From contig JAHHHB010000016.1 in assembly GCA_019359545.1 (NCBI GenBank), positions 29,769 through 93,768 of the forward strand: a DNA stretch of 64,000 nt. Direction: 5' to 3'. The notes below the pieces were generated by a model. The model was not told the DNA's origin. It worked only from the letters and a program-made list of their open reading frames with translations, and searched no databases. Source of the DNA: Desmonostoc geniculatum HA4340-LM1. GTDB taxonomy: Bacteria > Cyanobacteriota > Cyanobacteriia > Cyanobacteriales > Nostocaceae. This document shows positions 8,290 through 17,323 of this stretch, in pieces. A program made the position numbers and the translations under genes. Every line of letters begins with the position of its first letter. Within the stretch, counting starts at the first letter, position 1.

Positions 8290-8324
8290 AAAAGTTAATA
8301 GTTTAGGCGTTTAAAACTTCAAGT

Positions 8325-8621
8325 AGTTTGTTATACTACTGGTCATAGCCACAGAACCTTGAAAACTTAATATCAGGTTTCAAAATAAAAGCAAAAGTGC
8401 TTAGTTTTACTTTCCATACGTAAGTTTTTCGCGGGGGTAGAGCGATCCCTGAAACCCTTATGATTTCGTTGACCCCCGCGAAAAACTTGCTGGGTATGAT
8501 TTTGAGATGCCTTAACCTGTATCTGATTGTCAATAAACCGTACTTATTGACAAGTAAATTAGACCCCCCGCGAAAATAGGTATCTGTAACCCTCTCTGGA
8601 CAAGGCTTCTAAAAGGGTAGG
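8325..8621 (+). promoter_or_regulatory. CRISPR leader of array 2
   Basis: This is homologous to the reversed leader of array 1. It has the outer stretch AGAACCTTGAAAACTTAAT, then an inverted pair of the CGCGGGGG box at 8425-8438 and 8470-8485 forming a hairpin. The third box, at 8561-8576, lies 46 bp before the first repeat. The last 60 bp (TAGGTATCTGTAACCCT, AAGGCTTCTAAA) are nearly the same in both leaders, as expected for integration signals. Confidence 0.8.
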
Positions 8622-9164
8622 GTTTTAATTCCTTTACCCCTCACGGGGATGGAAACTTTGCTTCAACAAGTTGTTGACCAACTTGATAAAGCTGTTTTAA
8701 TTCCTTTACCCCTCACGGGGATGGAAACTTTGCACTTAGGTGCAAAGATCGTAAATGTCATTACGTTTTAATTCCTTTACCCCTCACGGGGATGGAAACA
8801 AAGACTAATGGCACTGAAGCTCCTCCTCCATTTCTGGTTTTAATTCCTTTACCCCTCACGGGGATGGAAACTTTGCTTGTTTTTCCCCAACTGTTTCTCC
8901 AACTCTTGAAGGTTTTAATTCCTTTACCCCTCACGGGGATGGAAACATTGACCCTGTACTACGTCCAATTTCTAGTTGAACAGGTTTTAATTCCTTTACC
9001 CCTCACGGGGATGGAAACAGTCTTCATCATCACACTCAATCTCAACGACAACTGGTTTTAATTCCTTTACCCCTCACGGGGATGGAAACTAGACTGTTTC
9101 CCATGCATTGCATTTCTTAGTATAAAACAGTTTTAATTCCTTTACCCCTCACGGGGATGGAAAC
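8622..9164 (+). CRISPR. CRISPR array 2: 8 repeats of 35 bp, 7 spacers
   Basis: Repeats start at 8622, 8694, 8765, 8837, 8912, 8984, 9055 and 9130. The sequence is the same as in array 1 (GTTTTAATTCC to GGATGGAAAC), here on the plus strand. Spacers are 36-40 bp. The leader is on the left, so transcription runs rightward, away from RT-cas1, and the newest spacer is 8657-8693. The arrays are therefore divergent and flank RT-cas1 and the HTH gene symmetrically. Three of the seven spacers (1, 2 and 4) begin TTTGC. The ORF running through the array is not a gene. Confidence 0.97.
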
Positions 9165-9246
9165 TGATTATGAAGAATTTTAGATAAAATAAGTAATTGA
9201 TTGAAAAGTCAAAACTAAAAAATATACAAGCATCTGGAACTAGCAG

Positions 9247-12177
9247 ATGAAAAAACTCTTAAAAAAATTAAATCAACTTAACTTACAGGTTGTGCAACTT
9301 GCTGGACAAGGGAACTTAAAGCAAGCAATAATTATTGCCCAAGAAGCTGTCAATTTAGGGAAAAGCCAGCAGCTAACTGAGCATTCAGAATATTGTGATA
9401 GCTTGAATAACTTAGCAGAATTATATCGGATACAAGGATGTTATTTAGAAGCCAATCCCTTATATTTACAAGCATTAACTATTAGAAAAAGTCTTTTAGG
9501 TTCAGAACATCCTGATGTTGCACAATCTTTAAATAATCTGGCAGCACTGTATTATTCACAAGGGAATTACTCACAAGCCGAAACATATTTTTTAGAATCG
9601 CTGGAATTGTGGAAAAGTATTTTTGGAGCAGAACATTTTCAAATTGCGACTAATTTAAATAATCTGGCAGAGATTTATCGAGACCAAGGACAATATCTCA
9701 AAGCTGGACAAGTACATTTAGAAGTTTTAGGAATGCGAAAACGTCTGTTTGGCGATGAACATCCAGATATTGCTCAAACTTTGACTAATCTAGCAGCGCT
9801 TTACACATCCCTTGGACGTTATAAAGAAGCAGAAAAAATGCACTTAGAAACCTTGGCGATGAAAAGACGCTTGTTTGAAGAGTTACATCCTGATATTACT
9901 ATTAGCCTGAATAATTTGGCCAGATTATACAATGTTCAAGGACGTTATCAAGAAGCTGAACAAGTGCATTTAGATGTTTTAGATAGATGGAAAGAAATAT
10001 TAGGTTCAGAACATCCATACATAGCATCTACCTTAAGTAATTTGGGGGGAACTTATCAAGATCGGGGGCGTTACATAGAATCCGAGCAAAAATATCTAGA
10101 AGCTTTGGCGATGAGAAAACGCTTGCTAGGTAATGAACATCCTGATATTGCTAGCGGCTTGGATAATTTAGCAGAACTTTATCTGATTCAAGGGCGTTAT
10201 TTATTAGCTGAACAAAAGGCTTTGGAAGCTTATTCTTTGAGAAAACAACTGTTCAGTTCTGAGGAGTTCGATATTGTTGATAGCTTAAGAATTTTGGCAG
10301 TAATTTACACATACCAAGGGCGATATTTGGAAGCCGAAAAACTATATTTAGAAGTATTACCAATACTGGAAAGCTCACTTGGTAAAGAACATCCTGTAGT
10401 TGCGAACACTTTAAACAATCTGGCTGGACTTTATGAAGAACAAGGCAATTATTCTCAAGCCGAACAAAAATATTTATTAGCTTTAGAAATTCAAAAAAAT
10501 CTCTTAGGTAACGAGCATCCTGATATTGCCTTGACTTTCAACCAGATAGCAGTTATTTATCGGTTACAAGGACGATATGCAGAATCGGAACAACTGCATC
10601 TCGAATCTTTGGCGATGGCTAAAAATCTTTTAGGAGAACAACATCCATTTATAGCAGCAATTCTGAATAATTTAGCAGTGTTATACGATGCTCAATTTAA
10701 ATATTCAGAAGCAGAATCATTACTTTTATCAGCGTTAGCTATCGTTAAAAGTGCCTTTGGTGACCAACACCCACAAGTAGCAAGTACGATGAATAACTTA
10801 GCGGTTATTTATGATTTTCAAGGGCATTATCAGCAAGCAGAAGAACTCCATTTAGAAACATTGAGACTGAGAAAGTCATTACTAGGAGAATCACACCCAC
10901 AAATCGCTAATAGTCTGAGTAATCTGGGAGAGTTATATTTTTCGCTGGGGCGCTATGAAAAAGCACAACAGAAGTATGTAGAAACTTTGGCCATGAGAAA
11001 ACGCCTGTTGGGAGATGAACATCCTGATGTTGCATTTAGCTTAAATAATCTCGCAACGGTGTTAGCTGCGACTAACCGCTCAGATGAAGCTTTATCTCAT
11101 CGCATCGAAGCCAGTAACATTAATGACAAGATTATTAGTAATATATTTGCTTTTAGTTCCGAAAGCGATCGCCTGTCCTTCCTCCAGAAAATTCGCAATA
11201 ACTTTGATTTATTTCTTTCCCTAGTCTGCAACCATCTTGCTAACTCAGATAGCGCCAAACTTGCAGCCTTAGATTTTGTTCTCAAACGTAAAGCCTTAAC
11301 CGCCTCAGCGCTGGCGGCTCAAAATGAAGCATTTTACAATGGCCGCTACCCGCAACAAAAAGAAAAATTCCGTCAACTGCGCGATTTGAGCAATCAAATT
11401 ATCCATCTCACTTTTGCAGTTCCCGATACCGATGACTTAGCTACATACCAAGATAATTTGAGACAACTGCAAAACAGACATAACAATTTACAAAAACAAT
11501 TAGCGGCACAAGTTCCAGAAATTCAGCTATCACAGCAAACTTTCCACCGTGAGGCGATCGCCGCAGCATTACCGCCTAACTCCATTTTGGTCGAGTTTGT
11601 CCGCTTTGACGTATTCGATTTTCAAGCAATTTCGGCGAATGAAGAAATACAATGGCATCCAGCACGGTATCTAGCATTTATTTTAACTGCCAGAAAACTA
11701 GATACTGTACAGATGGTAGATTTAGGCGCAGCTGATACCATCGACAGACTAATTCAAGCCTTTCGCTTAGAAGCATCTGACTACACCCACCCCACATTAG
11801 CCTGGGGTAAAGGTAGTCAAGCACCAAAACTACACATCAAATCATACAATTCCACAGATGCCATACAACTAACTCAAGCACTGTTTAACCCCATCCGGGA
11901 CTGTGTAAAAGATTGCAAACATCTTATCATTGCACCCGATGGTAACTTAAACTTAGTGCCATTTCAGATATTGCCGATTGATGCCACAGGCTCACGTCTA
12001 TTAATGGATGAGTATACCATCAGTTATCTGGGTGTCGGGCGAGAAATTCTCCGTAGCAAAGTTCAGCCACCCACAGGTTTTATTTCGACACCATTAATTA
12101 TTGCCGATCCTGATTTTGATTTATCGGAGACTGGGGATTGGGGATCCTCACATCTTGCACCAATAAAAATTGATTGA
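9247..12177 (+). CDS. TPR-CHAT protein, N-terminal part of an interrupted gene
   Basis: The first 976 residues of a TPR-CHAT protein are encoded here. From about residue 45 to 640 there are about fourteen 42-residue tetratricopeptide units with the kinesin-light-chain pattern (SLNNLAxLYxxQGRYxEAE, RKRLLGxEHPDIA). A helical linker and the beginning of a CHAT (caspase HetF-associated with TPRs) domain follow (LIIAPDGNLNLVPFQ, MDEYTISYLG, IIADPDFDL). The reading frame then enters a 159-bp inserted element at 12142 and hits its TGA at 12175-12177. Removing the insert restores one frame with the ORF at 12334-13167, so the original protein was about 1,300 residues. The CHAT catalytic His and Cys lie in the distal part, so this fragment alone should be proteolytically dead but could still bind partners. 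Confidence 0.85.
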   Translation: MKKLLKKLNQLNLQVVQLAGQGNLKQAIIIAQEAVNLGKSQQLTEHSEYCDSLNNLAELYRIQGCYLEANPLYLQALTIRKSLLGSEHPDVAQSLNNLAALYYSQGNYSQAETYFLESLELWKSIFGAEHFQIATNLNNLAEIYRDQGQYLKAGQVHLEVLGMRKRLFGDEHPDIAQTLTNLAALYTSLGRYKEAEKMHLETLAMKRRLFEELHPDITISLNNLARLYNVQGRYQEAEQVHLDVLDRWKEILGSEHPYIASTLSNLGGTYQDRGRYIESEQKYLEALAMRKRLLGNEHPDIASGLDNLAELYLIQGRYLLAEQKALEAYSLRKQLFSSEEFDIVDSLRILAVIYTYQGRYLEAEKLYLEVLPILESSLGKEHPVVANTLNNLAGLYEEQGNYSQAEQKYLLALEIQKNLLGNEHPDIALTFNQIAVIYRLQGRYAESEQLHLESLAMAKNLLGEQHPFIAAILNNLAVLYDAQFKYSEAESLLLSALAIVKSAFGDQHPQVASTMNNLAVIYDFQGHYQQAEELHLETLRLRKSLLGESHPQIANSLSNLGELYFSLGRYEKAQQKYVETLAMRKRLLGDEHPDVAFSLNNLATVLAATNRSDEALSHRIEASNINDKIISNIFAFSSESDRLSFLQKIRNNFDLFLSLVCNHLANSDSAKLAALDFVLKRKALTASALAAQNEAFYNGRYPQQKEKFRQLRDLSNQIIHLTFAVPDTDDLATYQDNLRQLQNRHNNLQKQLAAQVPEIQLSQQTFHREAIAAALPPNSILVEFVRFDVFDFQAISANEEIQWHPARYLAFILTARKLDTVQMVDLGAADTIDRLIQAFRLEASDYTHPTLAWGKGSQAPKLHIKSYNSTDAIQLTQALFNPIRDCVKDCKHLIIAPDGNLNLVPFQILPIDATGSRLLMDEYTISYLGVGREILRSKVQPPTGFISTPLIIADPDFDLSETGDWGSSHLAPIKID

Positions 12178-12300
12178 ATTTGATTACTCAGTAAAAAAGT
12201 AAAATCCCTGATTTAGCGATAAAATCCAATAAAAATCAGGTAGCTTTATCGGACATCTTTTTACTTTATCAGGGGTTGTACGGTGAGGTGCAAGATCTGA
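12142..12300. mobile_element. 159-bp MITE-like insertion in the TPR-CHAT gene
   Basis: The ends are inverted: CTCACATCTTGCACC at the left and GGTGCAAGATCTGAG at the right, one mismatch. GATC flanks both sides, consistent with a 4-5 bp target duplication (GGATC at 12142-12146 and 12301-12305). The unit is 159 bp, exactly 53 codons, so the flanking reading frame is unshifted, but the element contains TGA at 12175. It inserted within an in-frame GGGGACTG-type repeat of the gene. It has no transposase of its own. Confidence 0.75.
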
Positions 12301-12333
12301 GGATCGGGGACTGGGGACTGGGAAAAAAATTTC

Positions 12334-13167
12334 ATGCTCGATATCCGAAGTCTTCAGTTAAGCGATCGTCTTACACCAACAGGCTTGTTCCGCGCTCCAG
12401 GAACAAGGTTTTTGGGGGAAAGTGTAGCGAAAAAACTGCCTGATGCCAAATTATACTTAGGGGCAGAAGCACTAGAAACCCGCCTGACAAATAGCGAGTG
12501 TCCCAGTATCATGCTAATTGCGACTCATGGCTTATTCCAAAGCGATTCTACACCAGAATCAGCGACTAAAAGACGTAATTTATTAAGTATGGAACGTCAG
12601 CGCACAACCAAGGTAGAAAATCCTATGTTGCGCTCTGGGCTGGCTTTAGCGGGTGCTAATACTTGGCTGGCTGGTGGGAGACTTCCTCAAGCGGCAGGGA
12701 AAGGCTTTGTTTTTGCCCAAGATATTGCCAATTTAGATTTGTGGGCGAATGAATTGACGGTTCTTTCTGCCTGCGATACTGCCAGAGGAGATATTAAAAT
12801 TGGCGAAGGTGTATTTGGGTTGCGGCGTGCTTTTGCCGTTGCTGGAACAAAAACGCTTGTGATGAGCCTGTGGAAAGTGCCTGACAAAGTAACTGCCTTA
12901 CTGATGGAGCGTTTTTTTGATAACTTGCAGTCTGGCATGAGTCGGTCTGAGGCGTTACATTCTGCTCAGAATTATATACGTAGAATTACAGTGAAGGAAT
13001 TGCGCGAATTACCTTTGGGTTTGGAAGTGCTAAAGGAACTTTTAGCGGTCAAAGAGTTATCAGTCAATAGTAAAATTGATTGTCAAGAAAAAGACACACC
13101 ATTAGAACATCCCTTTTACTGGGGAGCATGGATTTGTCAGGGAAATACAGATCCATTGGTTAACTAG
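12334..13167 (+). CDS. TPR-CHAT protein, C-terminal CHAT peptidase part
   Basis: The 277-residue frame holds most of the CHAT domain, a caspase-like cysteine-peptidase fold. The catalytic His is in IMLIATHGLF (about residue 68) and the catalytic Cys in ELTVLSACDTARGD (about residue 147). GEGVFGLRRAFAVAGTKTLVMSLWKV and HPFYWGAWICQG, hallmark CHAT blocks, follow. It is in the same frame as the ORF ending at 12177; the 159-bp insert separates them. The first Met at 12334 has no clear ribosome-binding site and may be used only for re-initiation. The upstream in-frame codons 12301-12333 (translated GGGGACTGG repeat) belong to the original gene. TPR-CHAT proteins are proposed regulatory peptidases in cyanobacteria; a link with the nearby CRISPR locus is speculative. 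Confidence 0.8.
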   Translation: MLDIRSLQLSDRLTPTGLFRAPGTRFLGESVAKKLPDAKLYLGAEALETRLTNSECPSIMLIATHGLFQSDSTPESATKRRNLLSMERQRTTKVENPMLRSGLALAGANTWLAGGRLPQAAGKGFVFAQDIANLDLWANELTVLSACDTARGDIKIGEGVFGLRRAFAVAGTKTLVMSLWKVPDKVTALLMERFFDNLQSGMSRSEALHSAQNYIRRITVKELRELPLGLEVLKELLAVKELSVNSKIDCQEKDTPLEHPFYWGAWICQGNTDPLVN

Positions 13168-13281
13168 AGACAAGCTGTGATTAATCGCTACTTTTAGCTC
13201 AATTACAAATATACCAGCGATCGCTTGAGCAAAATTCACACCATTTCACGAAAATCTTGATACATATAGATTTGATTTTTC

Positions 13282-13310
13282 GTAGGGGTTTAGCACTGCT
13301 AAACCCTTAC
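13282..13310. terminator. Bidirectional hairpin between convergent genes
   Basis: Imperfect 15-bp arms (GTAGGGGTTTAGCAC and CTGCTAAACCCTTAC) form a hairpin between the CHAT ORF and the convergent barrel gene. The right arm contains the TAA stop of the barrel gene (13307-13309). A T-rich run lies on the left side, suited to minus-strand termination. Confidence 0.5.
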
Positions 13311-16300
13311 AATTCTAAATTTGCCCCATCTAGAGACACGCCTTGATGAGTTTCTGTTTTCATCTGCGCTTCTGTTGTATTTGGCTGCTGACGTGGCACC
13401 GGTTTTTGTTGTCCAAAACCATCAAACAAATCATCCAACTTGACAGTTAACCCCAAATATGCTCCACCAGCCGATCGCGTTCCAGAAAAATCCCTGTCGC
13501 CAACTTCACCAAAAACATATCCAGCGGAAAGCCGCAAATTAGGAGTCAGATAGTAACCTGTTTCCAGAACAAAGCCCGTCTCACTATAGTTAGATTGACC
13601 AATCCAACGAGCCTCACCAACTAAATCCCAGCTATATCCCAAACGATAAGTAGCTCGCAATTGTCCCAAATTCACCGTACTTGTACCAACTAAATCGTTA
13701 GCTAAATAAGAAGTACTATTACGCAAAGCATACTTACCGTAGAATTCCCATTGCCAGTTAGGGGCGTAGATAGCTTCTAAAGCAAAAGTATGGTCTTGGG
13801 AACCCGTACCACTACCTAAAAGAATGGTTTCCGGAATAATCGCTGGATTTTGACGATATTCATAACGCAACAAAGCATTAAATTTATCACTATGGGGGTC
13901 ACGATAAGCTAAACCCACCTTCAGATTAGCGGTATCTGCCAATCCTGAAAGTCTTTGGTTGGCAGAATTTGCTTGTTGATAACGCACCAAAGCCGTCAGT
14001 GATGGAGAAATTTTACCCACTGCACCTGCGGTAATTACTGTATTGCTACCACCAGAAGACGAGCGATGTTCGTAGCGGGCGCTGGCTTGAAACTGCGGAT
14101 TATCACTGTATTCTAAGCCAACGCTGTAACTATCGCCACCATCAAATCCGATGGCCGATGCAGCTTGACCATAAGCGTAAGGTTGGGGAAATTGTTGACC
14201 AGCCACCGTCCGATTGAAGAAGTTACCAAATACGTGTTCGTAAGCTAAATTCAACCGCAATCCGCGAGCAATAGTCCAGCGGTTATTTAGACCAATTGCC
14301 CCTTGGGTAGTGAGTTCATTGGCACCACCCAAAATTGAGTAACGACCAGTTATGGTGGTATCCCTTCCAAGTTTGTGTTCGCCGTTGACACTCAAGCTGG
14401 TGATGGAATTACCAGACAATTGACCGCTACTGTAAAACTGTTGAGCCAGACTGATATTCACACCAGGAATTGCTGCCCAATTCAACCCGAAGATGGTACG
14501 GTCTGGATAAACACTATCTTTTTGGGAAGATAAGCTGAGTTCGTTTTGAGCTTGGAAAGTCAGGTTTTTAGCGATGGGAACTGTGAAACGCGAACGCAAT
14601 TGATCGGAATTACCACTCAAAGCATCGGGTGAAATGCGGTCTTGGCGATCGCGGTGAATCCAATCTAAATCAAAGATGGCCCTACCCAAGCGTTGTTGAA
14701 TCCCAGCGGTAATCGTCGTCAGGGAATTATCAACTTTACTCCCTGGTATGGCATCATTACGGGGTGCAAATAATTCTTCAAAGGTGTCTAGGGGTTGGGG
14801 AGCAATACCAAAATTGTCCTCGTGGTCGTATTGCACCCTCACATTGGTAGTTGGAGTCACTTTAGCTGTAACTTGGGCACCATAACGAGTTTGTCCCGGT
14901 ACAAAGCTAATAGTCGCATTATTGGCAAAACCTGTATCAGCAAACCGATAATAGGCACGGCCTTGAATCCCATTAGCTATTTGTCCCTCAGCTTCCAAGC
15001 GATAGGCATCACCCCTAACTTTTCCCAGAACATCAGAATCATTACTCGAATGGGCGTATTCTGCAATTAGCCTACCCTTATCACCCAAAGATATCAGCGC
15101 GTCTGCGCCATACAGTTGAAAATCACGCACACCCTGATTTTCTTGCACATAAGTTGCTCCAATCCAACTTTCTTGGTTCAGCTTGCGGGAAAGATTATAT
15201 TGCAAACGACCAGCAAAGATATTGCTATCAGAGTCTTCAGTTTCATATTGATAGCTAACAACAATCCGACGTACCAAGACTTGTCCATTTTGATCGATAT
15301 CGGTGCGAAGAATCGGTTCGCGGAATAATAGGGTACCGCGATCGTAGTCGATTTCGTAGTCTGGGCCTCGGTTAAGCTGTTTGCGTTCCAATACAGTCCC
15401 AGGGCGATTCAGTTCTTCTAACTCAATAAAGACATTTTCACTACCTGGTTGTAGGAGTCTGCGAGACAGGAAATAATAACCACTAGTGCCATCGGGAGCA
15501 ATGGTATCTCGTTGAAATCCTTCTAAGTTATTGCCATAAAAACCCGTAATTTGTAAATTTCCTAAGTTGTAGTTAGCTTTAAAACCGTGGAGTTGACGAG
15601 TGATAGAAGTAAATTGCTGCGATCGCCGCGCAAATTCTTCTGTGTTATAGTCACCCCACATGGCAAAATCAGGGGAAGCTCCAGGTATACCGGTGGAGCG
15701 CTCAAAACGCAGAAACAAGCTGTCAATAGAAGGAGCAACCACATCAACCTTCGAGCTATCGCCGTAAACAGGATAGTTTTGCTCGCTAAATTGGTAAGTT
15801 CTAAACAAGCGATTATCGCAGTTACAATCTTCATTCAAACTACGAGAACTGTTATATGCGCCTGTGAACAACCATTCTCCGATGGTACCAGTGGCAAATA
15901 TCGCTGAATGGAAATCTAATTGCGTTCTGTTGTCTTTGTCCGGGGGGAGGAAATCACGGAAACTGCCGTAATAATTTGTACCTCTAGCGCCCAAGCGTAA
16001 ATCTATGACCCCAGTCAGCAAACTCGGACGTAGTGCTGTTTCAAATTGCAATTGGGTAAAAGCTTCTAAATTATTAACGATGGCGCGGATTGTGACAGTT
16101 TCCGCTTTTAATTGCGATCGCAATATCGCTGTAAATTGCCCTCCTTTCGCCTCCACTTGAAACCCTGGTTCATCTGGTTTGAAATCCTTCCCCACAAAGT
16201 CCCCAGCAGTGGGTATCAAAGTGACCACAGCATCATAATTAGAGCGATTGCCACTTCCATCAAGCAGTTGACCCCGGATTGTAGCCGTAGAACGTCCATC

Positions 16301-17323
16301 TGCTGGGATACGAGACTCTACTGTTTCCAAAGTTAATTGCTGCGGCGCTCCCCGCACTGCAACCTGCACTGTTACAGGCGCTTGGGTTCCCCCGACTACC
16401 TGTGCAGAGATAGTATTTTGACCTTGTTGTAGCGAAACACCATACCATGTCTGCGTTACCAAATTAGTACTCGCATCAGTTTCCGTCCGCCCCACCAAAG
16501 AAGGATCTACCAACACCCCATTTACCCGCAATTCCACCTGGCTACCAGCAGGAAATTGCACAATCACCGTAGTAGCTTGTACATCTACAACACTGTCAGG
16601 CGTCGGAGTCAGGATTTTGATTCTTGTAGAAATCGGAGGAGGTGAAGACACAGGCATATTTTCATTTCCCCCCATCCCCGCGTCCCCTTGTCCCCGCGTC
16701 CCCGCGTCTTTATCTCCCTCAATCCCCGCCTCGCCATTAGCAATTTTGCGTAAGCCGTTGGGTAAATCTACAGAAGTTGCTGGTTGAAATGGTTGTATTT
16801 CCCTTGGCGATTGGTCTTTCTTCTCCTTGATTCCTGCAATTTTGCGTAAGCCTCTAGGCAATTCCACAGAAGTTGCTGGCTGAAATGGTTGTATTTGCGT
16901 TTCAGTTGGCTGGACATCTGAAATTGAAGTAACAGTAGCCGATGCAAAAAAAGTTGACGGCTCCTGCCTAGAACTTCCCAACAAACGAGAAGAATTTAGC
17001 TGTTGCTGAATTCTCCTCCTAATCTTTGCGCCTTTGCGCGGCAGTCGCTTCAAGTCGGCAAAGCCACCCAACGCGCTGCCTTGCCTTTGCGTGAGCCTTT
17101 CATATCCTGAATCACCAACCCCAGAATTCACATCCATACTTTTTTCAACCACTCGATCTTCGACACCCTTCTCTGCTTGAAAAGGAGAATCAGGCAAAAC
17201 CAAGTTTTCACCAGTGAGTTCTGCTTTGACTATGCCAGGATACACAACAAAGCTGAGAGCTACTGGCATCGCCCCCATCAACATGAAGTTGAAAATAGTT
17301 GCACAGTGCAGTCTGGGTTTCAT
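13307..17323 (-). CDS. Large outer-membrane beta-barrel protein with Ig-like N-terminal domains
   Basis: The 1,338-residue protein has an N-terminal signal-like hydrophobic stretch (ILM-rich, about residues 10-33, ending VKAE). A disordered region follows with a duplicated motif (IQPFQPATSVELPRGLRKIA, repeated about 40 residues later). Two Ig-like modules come next (about 230-420), including ESRIPADGRSTATIRGQLLDG, an invasin/Big-1-like strand pattern. From about 440 to the end it is a long run of alternating amphipathic strands, ending VFGEVGDRDFSG and AYLGLTVKL, typical of a TonB-receptor-size barrel. No TonB box or plug was recognised. Short repeats seem translated in frame at about 75-100 and 205-225. 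Its ATG overlaps the stop of the upstream DUF11 gene by four bases, so they are coupled. Function unknown; perhaps an exporter or anchor for the neighbouring DUF11 proteins. Confidence 0.75.
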   Translation of the reverse strand: MKPRLHCATIFNFMLMGAMPVALSFVVYPGIVKAELTGENLVLPDSPFQAEKGVEDRVVEKSMDVNSGVGDSGYERLTQRQGSALGGFADLKRLPRKGAKIRRRIQQQLNSSRLLGSSRQEPSTFFASATVTSISDVQPTETQIQPFQPATSVELPRGLRKIAGIKEKKDQSPREIQPFQPATSVDLPNGLRKIANGEAGIEGDKDAGTRGQGDAGMGGNENMPVSSPPPISTRIKILTPTPDSVVDVQATTVIVQFPAGSQVELRVNGVLVDPSLVGRTETDASTNLVTQTWYGVSLQQGQNTISAQVVGGTQAPVTVQVAVRGAPQQLTLETVESRIPADGRSTATIRGQLLDGSGNRSNYDAVVTLIPTAGDFVGKDFKPDEPGFQVEAKGGQFTAILRSQLKAETVTIRAIVNNLEAFTQLQFETALRPSLLTGVIDLRLGARGTNYYGSFRDFLPPDKDNRTQLDFHSAIFATGTIGEWLFTGAYNSSRSLNEDCNCDNRLFRTYQFSEQNYPVYGDSSKVDVVAPSIDSLFLRFERSTGIPGASPDFAMWGDYNTEEFARRSQQFTSITRQLHGFKANYNLGNLQITGFYGNNLEGFQRDTIAPDGTSGYYFLSRRLLQPGSENVFIELEELNRPGTVLERKQLNRGPDYEIDYDRGTLLFREPILRTDIDQNGQVLVRRIVVSYQYETEDSDSNIFAGRLQYNLSRKLNQESWIGATYVQENQGVRDFQLYGADALISLGDKGRLIAEYAHSSNDSDVLGKVRGDAYRLEAEGQIANGIQGRAYYRFADTGFANNATISFVPGQTRYGAQVTAKVTPTTNVRVQYDHEDNFGIAPQPLDTFEELFAPRNDAIPGSKVDNSLTTITAGIQQRLGRAIFDLDWIHRDRQDRISPDALSGNSDQLRSRFTVPIAKNLTFQAQNELSLSSQKDSVYPDRTIFGLNWAAIPGVNISLAQQFYSSGQLSGNSITSLSVNGEHKLGRDTTITGRYSILGGANELTTQGAIGLNNRWTIARGLRLNLAYEHVFGNFFNRTVAGQQFPQPYAYGQAASAIGFDGGDSYSVGLEYSDNPQFQASARYEHRSSSGGSNTVITAGAVGKISPSLTALVRYQQANSANQRLSGLADTANLKVGLAYRDPHSDKFNALLRYEYRQNPAIIPETILLGSGTGSQDHTFALEAIYAPNWQWEFYGKYALRNSTSYLANDLVGTSTVNLGQLRATYRLGYSWDLVGEARWIGQSNYSETGFVLETGYYLTPNLRLSAGYVFGEVGDRDFSGTRSAGGAYLGLTVKLDDLFDGFGQQKPVPRQQPNTTEAQMKTETHQGVSLDGANLEL

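Noticed and set aside
8792..9061. Plus-strand ORF with repeated VLIPLPLTGMET
   Set aside because: It lies entirely within CRISPR array 2; the periodicity is that of the repeats.
9247..13167. Link of the TPR-CHAT gene to a type III-E (Craspase-like) CRISPR system
   Set aside because: No Cas7-11-like gene is present, and TPR-CHAT proteins of this kinesin-light-chain type are common in cyanobacteria without CRISPR.
15587..15907. 106-residue plus-strand ORF inside the barrel gene
   Set aside because: Antisense shadow of a strongly coding, GC-biased gene with no start signal.
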